Origin: Azolla caroliniana | Lineage: Eukaryota; Polypodiophyta | Direction: 5' to 3' | DNA length: 64,000 nucleotides | Assembly (NCBI GenBank): GCA_043228905.1 | Contig: JBHGNT010000003.1 | Span: 12,772,001 to 12,836,000 of the forward strand | Made by a program: the position numbers and the translations under genes | Notes under the pieces: model-generated | Databases searched by the model: none | The model's input: only the letters and a program-made list of their open reading frames with translations | Told to the model about the DNA's origin: nothing | Shown: one piece after another, positions 42,060 through 53,940 of the stretch | Numbering within the stretch: the stretch's first letter is position 1 | How the letters are laid out: every line of letters starts with the position of its first letter

Positions 42060-45000
42060 TGCATCCAGCTTGTCGGGTATCCGTACTTTGGTTAGCATAT
42101 CTGACCCGTTCTCGGCCGTGTGGATCTTCGTTAGTGCGAACTCTCGATCTTCTACTCGCTCCCGGATCTAGTGATACCTACGTTGGATGTGCTTCATACT
42201 GGAATGATACGCTGCATTCTTAGCAAGGTGGATGGCACTTTGACTGTCGCAATAGAGCCGGTATTCATCTTGCTGTATACCGAGCTCTCCGATGAAGTCC
42301 TTTATCCATAATATTTCCTTGCCGTCTTCAACAACCGCCATGTACTCCGCCTCCGTGGTTGACAACGCAACCGTCTTCTGCAGCCTCGACTGCCACGAAA
42401 CAACTCCCCCTGCATATGTCATTACATACCCGGATGTAGATCGGCTGGTATCCACATCAGCCGATATATCCGAATCGGTAAAACCGTCAAGTTGAGGTTT
42501 ACCAAAGCCGAATCCGAGACACATATTCGAAGTGCCCTTCAAGAACCGGAGTATCCATTTGACCGCGTTCTAGTGCTCCTTGCTGAGATTGCTCATAAAC
42601 CGGCTCACCACTCCGATTGCGTATCCAATATCCGGTCGAGTACACACCATTGTGTACATTAAGCTCCTTACGGCAGAGGCATATGGAACCTACATCATAT
42701 CAACCTTCTCTACTTTCGTCTTCGGGCTTTGCTTACCGGATAATCTGTAGTTTGCCGAGAGTGTTGATCCAACCGGTTTCGCTTCTAACATGTTGAACCG
42801 CTGCAACACCTTTGTCACGTACTTCTCCTGTAACAGCCACAATTGCTTCGTTGACCGGTCCCGGATGATGTGCATCCCCAGTATCTGTCTTGCATTGCGA
42901 AAGTTCGGTTAAGAGCCTTCTTCAACATCCGTATTTTGTCTTGGTCCCGTCCGACGATCAACATGTCGTCCACGTATAGAAGGAGTCGCCTCCTTCGAAC
43001 TTCTTCACAAACACGCAGTGATCGGTTTGCGTTTTGTGATACCCTTGGTTATTCATGAAGGAGTCGAACTTCCGGTACCATTGTCGGGGAGCCTGCTTCA
43101 ATCCGTAAAGGCTCTTCTTCAACCAGCAAACCAGGTGCTCCTTCCTTTTCTCCATGAATCCTTCCGGTTGCTGCATGTAGATCTCCTCTTCGAGGTCACC
43201 GTGAAGGAATGTCGTCTTCACGTCCAACTGCTCTACCTCGAGGTCCATGCTTGCCGCTATACTCAGCACCGTTCGGATGGAAGTCATCTTTACTACTAGG
43301 GAAAATATCTCGTCGAAGTCCACGCCCTTCTTCTGCTGGAACCCCTTCACCACGATCCTGGCTTTGTATCTCGGGGGGTTTCCGGCATCTCCCGGTTTCA
43401 ACATGTATACCCACTTGTTTCAGAGTGCCTGCTTTCCTTTCGGCAACTCCACTAATTCGTATGTATGGTTCTCATGCAGGGAATCCATCTCATCCTGCAT
43501 GACACTTAACCATTTGCGGCTATGGGCGTCACTTTTAGCTTCCTCGAAGCTTTTTGGCTCCCCCTAATTGGTTAGCAACACGTTCTCTGGATCCGGAAAT
43601 CTCTGGGGGGCCCTTCTCTCTCTGAGAGGATATCTGCGTCCTTGGCCTTCGGTAACCGGCTCCTCCATTTGCTCTTCATCCGAATCCAATTCGGGGTCTT
43701 GTCCAATTTCAGTTTCTCCTATTCCTTCTTCTTCGGTCGGTTTTGTCTCCTCACCGTCACCGGCCGGTTCATTGAGTGCTAACCGGCTTCTTGCCGGTTG
43801 GAACTGCATTTCATCAAATCGAAATTTTTCCTTACCGGTCGACTCGGAGTTCAATATCTTGTTTTCTGACTCCCAGTCAGCGAGCGTCTTGTCCTCCATG
43901 AAGATAATATTTTGACTCCAGAATACTTTCTGGTCGACCGGGTCCCACACATGGTAGCCAAACTCATCGTCGCCATAACCGAGGAATATGCATGGCCGGG
44001 TCTTCGGATCTAACTTTTCTCTCGGGTCCTTAGCTACATGCATGTATGCAAGACACCCGAATACCTTCAGATGCAGGTAGGACACTTCCTTACCGGTCCA
44101 GACTCTCTGCGGCGTGTCTCCGTCCAAGGGTACTGAGGGTGATTTGTTTATCACATATGTCGCAGTCGACAGTGCCTCAGCCCAAAACGTCTTGGGTAAC
44201 TTTGCATACGCCACCATACTCCGGACCCTCTCCATTATGGTCTGGTTCATCCTCTCAACCAACCCGTTTAGTTCCGGCGTCTTCGGCACAGTAAATTCGA
44301 GCCGAATTCCCTTCGAACGACAGTACTCCTCGAACTGCCCCCAGTATTCTCCTCCGTTATCAGCTCGAACCGCCTTCAGCTTCCGGCCGGTTTCTCTTTC
44401 CACTCTCGCGTGGAGCTCTTTGAAGACGGATAGGACCTGATCCTTCGTCTTCAACAGTGTGGCCCATAGCTTCAGGCTGTGGTCATCTATGAACGTCACG
44501 AAGTACTACGATCCGGCATGTGACTTCGTGTCCACTTGACACACATTAGTATGCACCAACTCCAGTGGTGCATTACGTCTCATCGGTGGCCTCGATCGGA
44601 AGGAGGTCCGGTTTTGTTTACTGGCCAGAAAATCAGTGCACTTCTCCAAGTGCATGTTCTTCACTGGAATGAGGTTGTCGTCTACAAGCCTCTTCATCCC
44701 CTTCTCGCTCATGTGACACAACCTCTTGTGCCACAACTCACCAGCAATGTCGGATGCCACGTTCACTTCCTCCGGACATAACCGAGCATTCATCAAGTAC
44801 AAAGTGTTGAATTTTCGGGCCCGAGCCACAATCAAGCTCCCTTTGCTGAACTTCATAACACCATTTCGGATGCTACCCATGTAGCCTTCATCATCTAGCC
44901 GACTGGCTGATATTAGGTTCAATCCAACCTCCGAAACATGTCGAACATCCTTCAGTAGCATCTTGCATCCGGTTGATGTCGTCAACCATACATCTCCTAT

Positions 45001-45510
45001 GCCAACAATTCGGCATGTACCTTTATTCCCCATCTGAACACGGCCGTGGTCACCAACCGAGTAGGATGAGAAGCATTTTCTATCCGGGGTCAGGTGGAAC
45101 GACGCTCCGGAATTGATCACCTAGGTCATCTCGTCACCGGCAAGGTTCAACTCACTCTCCTCGGTGATAAGCATTAGCTCCTCGTCATTTGCCGCGATTC
45201 CCGTCGTTCCTTTCCGGTCCTGCCCTCGCCGATCTAAACCGTTTCGGTCCGATGACTTCTTTGAATTAGTACTGTCAATTTCCTTGTCTTTCTGGAAATG
45301 CCGACAATTTTTGTGGAAATGCCCCGGCTTCTCGCAGTAGAAGCAAGTAGGCCTCCCTCTTGACTTTGACGGTGTCCCCGATTTTTCCCAGTTCTGGGGA
45401 CTCTGGTTCCTTTGTCTTCCACGTTCTGATTCGGAAAGGATCGCTTTTGAGTTGTGGATCGGTTCCTTGTCCTTCCGACGCGCCTCCTTGATCAGGATGC
45501 TTATCTTCAT
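42060..45510 (-). pseudogene. Element G pol with zinc knuckle
   Basis: Minus strand: NC with CFYCEKPGHFHKNC (about 45304-45345); a stop at 45121-45123; protease INSGASFHLT (active Asp replaced by Asn); integrase from 44720 with MSEKGMKRL, broken by a TAG at 44506-44508 and open again to 43564 with ADNGGEYWG; RT 43404-42958 with LDVKTTFLHGDL, where an indel of about 11 bases puts the YVDD codons (around 42959-42970) out of frame; RNase H 42542-42168 with TDSDISADVDTS, ALSTTEAEY and YCDSQSA. Protein identity to C is high along the whole length. Dead copy. Confidence 0.9.
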
Positions 45511-46040
45511 TGTCTACAAAACAAGTTCTCTTCTTGGCAGGAGGTGCTGAGAGTAACCACCAAGTTCTCCCAGCTTTCCGACAACGTACACATCAGCATG
45601 ATTGCCTGCATTGCATCATCCAAGGGGAACCTGATCGTTGCAAGTTGATTTACATACCCCATGAATGTGCTTATGTGTTCAACCATGCTCTTGCCGTCTC
45701 TGTATTTTAGGTTTACTACTTTCCTCATCAATGAGGTTCTGTTGAGCGCATTTTTCCTCTCATAAAGACCCGACAACTTCTGCCACATCTGGTGGGCATT
45801 CGTGTCGTTCGCCACGTGTTGAAGGACACTTACGTTGAGACACTGTCGTATAGTGGCCACGGCTTTCCTATTCAGAAGCTTCCAATTCGACTCCAATACC
45901 CCCTTTGGTATTTCCGATCTGTCGATTGGCTCGTACAAGTCTTTTACAATGAGAAGGACTTCCATCTTAATCTTCCAGTCTGCATAGTTTTGTGAATTTA
46001 GAACCATCATACCTGGGAAGCCACTCCCGCCTCCTTCCAT
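45507..46040 (-). pseudogene. Element G gag, different family from C and F
   Basis: ATG at 46038-46040, about 20 nt after the primer site. The frame encodes a copia Gag core (LNSQNYADWKIKMEVLLIV; MWQKLSGLYERKNA; SMVEHISTFMGYVNQL) and breaks by frameshift at about 45510, after which KEARRKDKE continues in C-like sequence. Only the general Gag pattern is shared with C and F upstream of that point. Confidence 0.88.
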
Positions 46041-46054
46041 TTTCTGTGTTACCT

Positions 46055-46066
46055 GCTCTGATACCA
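46055..46066 (-). promoter_or_regulatory. Element G primer-binding site (initiator tRNA-Met type)
   Basis: Plus strand GCTCTGATACCA, reverse complement of TGGTATCAGAGC, three bases from the 5' LTR. Confidence 0.92.
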
Positions 46067-46069
46067 GTT

Positions 46070-46506
46070 TGAAGTTAAAATCGTTGCCGGCCACAACCGG
46101 TTTTGCATGTGCAGAATAATAGTCAATCTAATGGAAAGAAAAAACAGAATACAAAAACTGAGAATGACATAGATTTTAATGTGGAAACCCGAATTGGGAA
46201 AAAACCACATGGAGTCCACAAACTCCAAAACAGAACACTATGAGAGAAAGGAATACAATCAGAGATCTCAAAGGCAACGACCTCGAGATCCTGCTTCGCC
46301 AACAGGTGGCTATGGAGCTCACACTCGGTCACTCTCACAATTACGGAGGCAACAACCTCGTCAACAGTAACTTTACAATAACACACTTATCTAACATGAT
46401 TGACCTAAATACTTATATACTAATGTAACCTTTTGACTATTTACAAGCTTAGCCTCATCAACACGATTCTTCTCACTTCCCATCCAAAGGGACCTGTTTC
46501 CTAACA
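46070..46506 (-). repeat. Element G 5' LTR
   Basis: 437 bp, plus-strand TGAAGTTAAAATCG to TTTCCTAACA, then CAAAG. Confidence 0.9.
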
Positions 46507-46716
46507 CAAAGTTCTCTTAGCACAAATGAAAAATGAGGGATCTCAATGTGCTTATATAGCGAGGGCCTTAAGTTTCCTATCTATGTGGGATACTTCAAAT
46601 TTCTATTTTCCCTATCTTCTCAAACATCCATCTTTCTATAACATGCCATTAAGCTAATATAAAGTACTTATTTTATTATTTATTTTTTTACATAGTGTGA
46701 GAAGATTCACACGACA

Positions 46717-47407
46717 GTGCTCACCGAACCGGAACGGTAAAAACCGGAGGGGACCGGACCGGAAGAAAACGACGGCAATCGCGGCAAGTGAACAACAGTT
46801 GATGCTCATCACCGAGGACAGTGAGTTGAACCTTGCCGGCGACGAGACAACGTCGGTTGTCGATTCTGGAGAGTCGTTCCACCTAACCCCGGTCCGGAAA
46901 TGCTTCTCATCCTACACAACTGGTGAGCACGGTTGTGTCCGAATGGGGAATGAAGGTACATGCCGAATTGTCGGCATAGGAGATGTGTGGTTGACAACGC
47001 CAACCGTATGCAAGCTGCTAGTAAAGGATGTCTGACACGTTTTGGAGGTTCGACTAAACCTAATATCATTCGGTCGGCTAGACTATACAGGCTACACTGG
47101 TAGCATCCAGAACAGAGTCATGAAGTTCAGCAAAGGGAGCCTAATAGTAGCTCAGGCCCGGAAAGTCAACACTCTAAACCTAATGAATGCCCGGTTATGT
47201 CGGGAAGAAGAAGAAGTGAACGTTGCATCCGACATTGCCGGTGAGTTGTGGCACAAGAGCCTGTGTCACATGAGCGAGAAGGGGATGAAGAGGCTTGCCG
47301 ATGAAAACCTCAATCCGGTAAAGAACGTGCATCTTGAGAGGTGCACCGACTGCCTGACCGGTAAGCAAAACCGAACCTCCTTCCGATCATGGCCACCGAT
47401 GAGACGT
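46717..47407 (+). pseudogene. Element F protease and integrase N-terminal part
   Basis: Resumes after H with an NC tail aligned to C (NRNGKNRRGPDRKKTTAIAA), then protease VVDSGESFHLT (D-S-G kept, the next Ala is Glu), a stop near 47033-47035, and the integrase HHCC region with GELWHKSLCHMSEKGMKRL and CTDCLTGKQNRTSF. It is cut by I at 47407, in the codons before the first integrase Asp. Confidence 0.87.
47404..47407. other. Target-site duplication of element I, left copy (acgt, 4 bp)
   Basis: ACGT at 47404-47407 recurs at 54838-54841. Elements C and G have GAGACGTAATGCACC uninterrupted at the same place, so the duplication is 4 bp and not 5. Confidence 0.9.
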
Positions 47408-48291
47408 TGTCGTGCCTTTCGGCTCCGGATCGTTGTGTGAGTCGGGTGGGAACCACTGGGGTTTTGGACTAGGAGGAAAGAAAATTCTAAGGCAATTAAG
47501 AATATGAAATATATTGTAAGAAAGAAAGATATGAAAACCTCGTGAATCCCACGAGTATAGTGTATTAATGAGTAATCAAATTAAGAGAGAAAGAATAGTT
47601 AGCAAATTCGTGAATCCCACGATTATCTTATATTAATCTACCCTTGTAAAATAATCAACAACCTCTATACATCTTTCTTTCTTCCTTATATAGTGTTGGA
47701 AGAGTCTAAGTTTATCACATGCAAGCATCATGCTTTTCCTATCTTTCGTTTTCATGCACACTATATGTGCATGATTAGCTTTCTAACTCATCTTTTCTTT
47801 TAACTCGAGTGTCTATGCATGAATAACTTTTTGTACCATGCATGTCTAGAAATTTTACATGGGATAAAGTTTAGTATAACTTTAAAATTCATAATACGCT
47901 AGTATAATGATAAGGCTTAACATTATTAACATGGAGGTGCAAGGTTCAAATCTTGCCCTATGCATGTAATATATATATATTTTTATACTTTCTTCTATTT
48001 ACAAATATGTCTCTTCATCCGGTGAGAGACTCTCACCGGCCTTCTTCATCCGGCTCTTTCCGGTTTTGCTTCATCCGGTGGTTGCTAGTTTTCTTTGTCC
48101 GTTTCCTACCGGGACCTCCTTACCGATCTCTTCGTCCGTTTCTCACCGACTCTCACCAGCCTTCTTCATCTGGCTCTTGCCAGGTCTCCTTACTGGTTTC
48201 GGTCCTTACCGGTTCTCACCGGGTACTCCATGCCCTATCCGGAGAGACCAAAATGTAATTTTTCACGTAGTGTGCAAATTACTCTATGAGA
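47408..48291 (-). repeat. Element I 3' LTR
   Basis: 884 bp, plus-strand TGTCGTGCCTTTCGG to ACTCTATGAGA. The inner end has drifted from the expected ACTACGACA. On the minus strand a purine tract AGGAGGGGGCGAG (48292-48304) abuts it. It contains the tRNA-like segment (47900-47953) and the CCGG-rich U3. Confidence 0.88.
47895..47960 (+). repeat. tRNA-like (SINE-like) segment inside the element I LTR
   Basis: An A-box-like TAGTATAATGATAAGG (47900-47915) lies 43 bases before a B-box match GGTTCAAATCT (47943-47953). The B box sits in a T-arm-like hairpin (GCAAG...CTTGC). The same segment is at 54433-54486 in the other LTR. Orientation is opposite to the host element. This could be the head of a tRNA-derived SINE caught in the LTR, or chance. 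Confidence 0.4.
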
Positions 48292-48347
48292 CTCGCCCCC
48301 TCCTAACCTGCACATCCTCCGGTATGTGCCGAAGTCCCCGATGCTTG

Positions 48348-50087
48348 CTATTCACCTTCATCCGAAGGTTCCTCCGATTCTCCCCTTAAGTCGACTATGA
48401 GTTCTAATCCACTTTCTTCGCTTTCCGCATCACCGCGATCTTCGTCCAATTGCTCCTTCTTGTCGGTCTTGTCTAGGATCACATAGGGTTCTTCTTCAGT
48501 CCGCTTCTTGAAAATCTTCACCCGTTTCCTAGCTATAGGCACTCGTAGTGTCGTTCCATCCAACTCGCATAGTCGGTAAGTTCTGTTATCAAAAACTTTC
48601 CAAACCTCATATGGCCCGAACCATCTTTTCGCAAACTTCCGCATCGTTGTATGTTGATGATCCAAACTACTGTCGTAGACAATCACCCAATCTCCTTCTT
48701 CAATCTTCCGCGGTCGTAGTCGGTGCTTTGTGTCGAACCGGCTTTTATTCCGGAATCGCGCTTCTTGTTGTCGGCGTATCGCTTCCGCTATGTCTTCCGG
48801 TCTTCCCTCTAGTTGTCGTATCCGGACCGCTAGTAGTTCTTCCCGGCTCATCTCTTCCTTCCATGGTAGCATTGTCCATGTCGCGATTGTGGTTTCCGTC
48901 GGCATTATCGGTGCTTGTCCGGTCATAAGTTTTGCTGGCATGTAACCGGTTACGGAGCTATGTGTCGTCCGATCTGCCCATACTGCATACGGAAGCATCT
49001 GTGGACAATCCTTCACCCTTCCATCGCATGCCTTCGCAAGTGCTTTGACAATCGGACTATGTCCTTGTTCGATCTTCCCGTTGGCTTCCGGATTGTATGC
49101 CGTTGTCAGTGTTAACCGAACTCCATGTCTAGTGAAGAATTCCTTAGCTTTATCAGAGTCGAGTTCTCCCCGATCCGCAATCACTTGTCCTACGCACCCG
49201 TACCTGCAAAACACTTCTTCCAAAAGGAATTGGCATACCGTAGAACACGTTTTCCTCCGTAGCGCCCAACCTTCTACTTGGTTTGTGAGATCTTCCCGAG
49301 CTAACACCAAGTACTTCTTTTGTCCGATCCAGGTTGGCATGGCTACAATATCGACCATCCATTTGAAGTTGATTGTTGGTGAGAATGTTGGATGTAGCTC
49401 ATCTCGGTGTCGAACTCCGGAGTAGATTTGACACTTCTCGCAACTTTTCGTAAACTCCGCTATATCTTTGTACATGTTCTTCCACCAATATTTTTGTTTG
49501 ATTTTCACAAAAGTTGCCCATGTTCCTCGATGTCCAACCCAATCGGATTCGTGAAATTCGGACATTATCCGGTTTCGTTGCTCTTTCGTCCCGACTACTC
49601 GAAGTGGTATGCCATCCGGTCTTTTCGGCTCCCTCCATAGTAATCCCATTTTCAAGAAGAACTTTCGGACTTGCCATTTCTTACTTTGGATCTCAGCTCT
49701 CTTCTCTTTATTGTCTGATGATTCCTCGATTTCTCGTAGCATTTTCCCGATCAACAAGCTTTCTCCTTCATATTCTTCTTCCCGGAATTCTTGGATTACG
49801 TCCACCCGGCATATGTGCTCCGAAGCAAAGTAGTCTTCGGAAACTTCTTCATTATCGGATTCAGTTATGTCATCTCCGAACCGCGCCCTTGATAGCATAT
49901 CCGCTACAACATTGTCTTTTCCGGAGATGTCTCTTACCTCCGGATTAAGTGACTTAACATATGCAATCCATCTTAGCATAGCCACATCCGGTATCGTGCA
50001 ACACCGCATCATCCCGAGTATCGGAAGACAATCCGTTTCGATCACTACTTCGGCTCCGATCAAATAATCTTGATCCGATTTGATTGC
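48348..50087 (-). pseudogene. Element I RNase H end and integrase
   Basis: Open for 571 codons on the minus strand after a TAG at 50088-50090, in the same frame as the RT piece. RNase H part: ETDCLPILGMM and ISGKDNVVADMLSRARF. Integrase: H-x-x-H-R...CEKCQIYSG zinc region, then catalytic Asp in WMVDIVAMP, Asp in VIADRGELD, Glu in NGKIEQGH, and a C-terminal GPYEVWKVFDNRTYRLCE barrel. The tail (to 48348) is acidic. No chromodomain is visible. Apart from the single upstream stop this part is complete. Confidence 0.88.
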
Positions 50088-50090
50088 CTA

Positions 50091-51742
50091 CACGATTCCC
50101 CATAATTCTCTTTTAACTTGTGCATATCCGCGTTGCCTTTCATTGAGAACCTTTGCTCCGAATCGGATCGGATATCGCGAACCTTCTGGATCAGCTTGAT
50201 TGATGACCCATCCGATTCCGGTTGGACTTGTGTCAACCGTTACTATGATCGGTTGGTCATAGTTCGGCTTCTTTAGTGCTTCTGCCCTCCGTAGTGATTT
50301 CTTGAGCTTCTTCATGGCTTTGGTATGCTCTGGTTTCCAGTCAAACTTCTTACCGTTCCGCAATAAGTGATAGAGTGGGTCTGCTATATGTGCATAGTGC
50401 GGAATCCATATGTGGTAGAATGCACATGCTCCAAGAAACCTTCGAACTTCGGATTGTGACTCGCATACTTCTTTCTTAGCTTGAATTGCATCGATCTTGG
50501 TTGGTGATGATCTTCGGCCATAGGGCCCACATAGATGTCCGACTACCAATATTTCTTCTTGTCTGAATGCCGATTTCTCTCCGGAAAGTGTTAGATGCAC
50601 ATCTTCTAACTTCCGTAACACTTTCTCACAATCATGGATATGATTGACTACAAACCTTCGGCATCCCCGTTCATCCATAGCTTCATCTTTTTCTTCCACC
50701 GCACACCCTTTCATCGGAATGTCATCTAGGAACGACATTGTTATCTCCGGTATGCAATCCCAGAGCACCTTGTTCATCGCATTCATCATATGTGCGACTG
50801 AGTTCGTTGCGCCTTGTGGTAGCGTACACATCCGGACTAATCCTATCGGTGTTCACATGGTAGTGATTTCTCGGCTCTCCACGGCTAGTTGGAATTGGTC
50901 ATATCCGGAGTATAGGTCTCCGATGGAGTATATCGTGCGACCAGCAAATGCTTCCACAAATTCGTCCACTATCGGACCGACTCCGGAGTTTCGGATCGTG
51001 ACCTTGTTTACCGGTTGCAAATCTTGAATAAATCAGAGTGACCCATTCTTCTTCGGAACCGTAAACCATCTATTTGAGTACGGAGCATTTGATGGCTCTA
51101 GAATTCCCATCGCCAACTTCTCCTTGAGCATTTGATTTTCGGAATATGCGCCCGTGGCACCGGAATCGGCTTCAGGTTCCACGGCACACGGTCAATCGTG
51201 AAGATCACCATCGGCTCCACTATCTTCGGGTCAGCGCATCCTATCTCCTTCGATGTAAATGCAAATGATCTCCCATGTCGCTCTAGCATCCCACGGAATC
51301 ATTCTTCTTCATTCTTTAATAGGAACCCACCTCCACTGATCCAAAGTTTCTTCCGAGTCTCATCCGTGAAGGCATGTCTGATATCCATGGACTTCCAAAG
51401 TGTCGGATCCCCCGAGACTTCTTTCCTCTTTTGATCGCTATCTGCGGGTAACAGTCCCGCGGCTGGTTTCACTTTCTTCTCCACGGTCTTGTATTTCGTA
51501 CTTACCATTGCTTCTTCTTTGCGGAGTGCATCCGGCCCCATTTTGACAATGATCTCGTACATCTCGATCGACTCCATCGGAATTACCCGGTGTCCCTGGC
51601 GTGTATCTTCCGCGAGCTCTTCAAGCCGTTGTAGTGTGCTCCCATAGAACACCTCTTCAACTATTCCCACGATTTCTTCGTCTTCTTTTATTATTGATGC
51701 CGACCGTAGCTTATCCTCCACTTTTCGGTATTCTTTCTTCAT
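50091..51742 (-). pseudogene. Element I reverse transcriptase
   Basis: Upstream pieces at 51742-51299 (KYKTVEKKVKPAAGLLP) and 51289-51098 (ERHGRSFAFTSKEIGCADPK, then VPWNLKPIPVPRAHIP), then after frame changes the palm at 50831-50088 with LPQGATNSVAHMMNAM and the active site FLDD near 50725-50736. A family-typical insertion follows the active site. RNase H starts VTVDTSPTGIGWVINQAD. Frame changes between 51098 and 50831 inactivate it. The polymerase Asp pair is kept. Confidence 0.85.
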
Positions 51743-51941
51743 TCCTCCGATTACGGCCGTGTACGTGGATGCCCCATCCGGACAGATTCGTACTTGTTTT
51801 GCACCGAGAGGTTTCTTCCTGTGTGGGGTATCAGGTCTTCTCGGACTATCACTTCCCCACTCCGCAACAATCCGCTCTAAAAATCCATTCTTGTTTGGGA
51901 CAAGAGCTCTTTCTTGTTCCTTTCATGATTTTCCGGCACCG

Positions 51942-52984
51942 TTAGGAATTGGACGGATTTCCCTCCGTTTTGGCTCCGAATTCGCGCAAAAGCACCTTCG
52001 TCTCCATCCGTGATGCTGTGATAAAAGGTTGCCCGAGGATCACGGAGTGTGAGACCTTGTCTTGTACGAAGAAATTTTGGTCAATCTCGACATCCCCGAT
52101 CTTCACCGTCACATCCGGACAAGCCGCAAATAGATCTTCCGTTGCTTTAGTGGCCGCCCGGATCTTCCACCCATGATTCGTGTTAATAGGCCACTTACCC
52201 TTTCGGTAGAATTCCTTGGACATCAAGTTGATCTCCGATCCGTGATCAATCAATGCTAGCACGGGTTCTTTGATGTTACCGATTCGCACCGGAGTCTCCA
52301 TAGTTGCGTGTGCCCAGTGTGGCTTTGTGTAGTGAGAATTCGGTATTTCGTCCTCCAATTCGGTGTCATTCATTAGAACGGTATTTGCATTCACCCTTGG
52401 AGCGTTCTCCTCCGTACTTTGCCTTTTTCTCTTCACGAGATCCACAAGAAGATCGTGGAACTCCTTCTTCGCTATTCCGAGTAATTCTCGAAGCGCAAAA
52501 TCTACCCGGCTATCGAGGATTCTCTCCTCGAACACCTTTTTCAAGTCCGTTTGTTGTTCGATGTCCGAGGCGAGCTTGAATGCCAGAATCATCTTTTCTT
52601 TTCCCTTACCTCCGGAGTTCCAGCTTTCCAGTGTCTTCGATGGACCGGCCCCCTCATCCGTGCGCCGTCGCTTCTCATCTACATACACTTCATGCAATTG
52701 GCATAAAGCAAACACGCTATTTTTATCGACGGGGCACTCCCATCCCGTAGCTTCCCAGATGCCTTCCGCGGTGCTTCGGATCTCGTTAGAGTCAGTTTTG
52801 TCAGTGTTTTCTAGCACTTCCGGCCAAAAAGACACCTTTGATCCCGATGACTCCCCGACACGTATTCCCGCAGTTGTTGCGTAATTGTTCTTCGCCGCTA
52901 TTTCCTCCTCTAGGATCTTCTTCATGCCGCCTTTCTGGAAGTTCAGTCGGAGTGGCTTCCGAGAGTCCATCGAATGAATCCGAT
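51942..52984 (-). pseudogene. Element I protease region
   Basis: A 343-codon open stretch on the minus strand with the retropepsin-like motif ALIDHGSEINLMS and downstream VILGQPFITASRME. The active site is D-H-G in place of the usual D-S/T-G. Whether that is a lesion or normal for the group needs comparison. It lies one frame away from gag, with a small indel near 53030 as the likely cause, and a further frame change separates it from the RT pieces. Confidence 0.8.
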
Positions 52985-53925
52985 TTCCCTCGTAGTAGAT
53001 AAGATCCCGTCGTAACGCCTCCTTGTCTCATCGCAATCCCTCCGATCATGTTCAGTGTTATCGCACCACATGCATCGACGGTCCATATACTTGGAACTTG
53101 TGGGACGGTCATACGACTTCTTCACGATCGCGATTTTTAGATTCTCCATCTCCTTCAGCAACTGCTCCACCGTAGTTGCGTCGATTCCCTTCTTAGTCGT
53201 AGCTTCCCGAGCTTGCGGTTGATGGTCTTCCGATATGGATCTCGGTTTCGAAATCGGTTTCGAAACCCTCTTTTCTTCGTTGGCAAGACATTGCCCCCTC
53301 TTTGTGTATCGTGCGATGATATCTCGCACACTTTCCCATGTTTTGGTGAGGCCGCTCTCGGTAGTCATGTCCTCTAGAAGCACTCCAAGATCCTTCCGGT
53401 CTAGGACGTCTACGGCTCGTAAGAACATGATAACTTTGTCTGGTGCGAGGATAGCTTGATCTCTCGCAGACAACCTCCCAAACTGACTTTCCAATGACGA
53501 AAACACATCGAGGACCTTCATCCCCTTGTCCGGCGTTTCTACCCAATCCTCTAATCATCTCCGCGTTGCCTTGGAGGAGTCCTCGATAGCGAACGTGGTC
53601 TTTAGCGCCTCTTCAAACGCTTCCCACATCGGATTTTGTTGTCGTAGCCCGTGGATACTTACTTGAAGCCCGTCAGTAGCCACCCGGTTGAAGGATGCCA
53701 CTTGGAGTCCTTCCAAAATCCCGCACCGTAGCATTTCCGCCTTGTAGTCCCGAAGATAGCGTGATACATCCTTTTCGTTGAATTGCCCGCTCCGTTGCAC
53801 GAGCCACTCTACTGCCGCCGCTATCTCTGACATCGCACGTTGTTCCTGAAGCATCCGCTCAAACATCATCATCATGTTGTTAGCCTCCGGTTGATTTTCC
53901 ATCTCCTTGCCACCCTTGTTCACGT
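52985..53925 (-). pseudogene. Element I gag with zinc knuckle
   Basis: Minus strand. First piece 53989-53555 (open into the LTR; the first ATG is near 53905) with MMMMFERMLQEQRAMSEIAA. After stops near 53555-53525 the second piece 53521-52943 has a Gag-like core (FSSLESQFGRLSARDQAIL) and the knuckle CMWCDNTEHDRRDC near 53041-53082. The coding frame probably continues directly into the protease in intact relatives. Confidence 0.82.
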
Positions 53926-53940
53926 TGGCTTCACCACTTG

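Larger units (their letters stand above)
41535..46506 (-). mobile_element. Element G: Ty1/copia element with a different gag, nested in H
   Basis: 4,972 bp, minus strand, LTRs 41535-42004 (3') and 46070-46506 (5'), duplication CAAAG. The pol is clearly the same family as C and F, but the Gag core is a different sequence (see findings). Multiple lesions: frame change at 45507-45510, protease Asp to Asn, stops near 45121, 44506 and 43564, and an indel in the RT active-site region near 42987. Confidence 0.92.
40537..46716 (-). mobile_element. Insertion H: solo-LTR-like element carrying G
   Basis: Two outer pieces (40537-41534 and 46512-46716, 1,203 bp together) have no coding capacity. They start TGTTGCGAAAAT and end ATTCACACGACA, in TG...CA form. 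The right end resembles the outer end of the I LTR (CAYAGTGTG...CACxACGACA versus CGTAGTGTG...ACACTACGACA), and the interior has CCGGTTCCGGTTTTGCTTACC repeats like I. I read it as a minus-oriented solo LTR distantly related to I. The F coding sequence resumes within a few bases on each side, so the insertion is clean, but I see no convincing target duplication. Confidence 0.55.
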
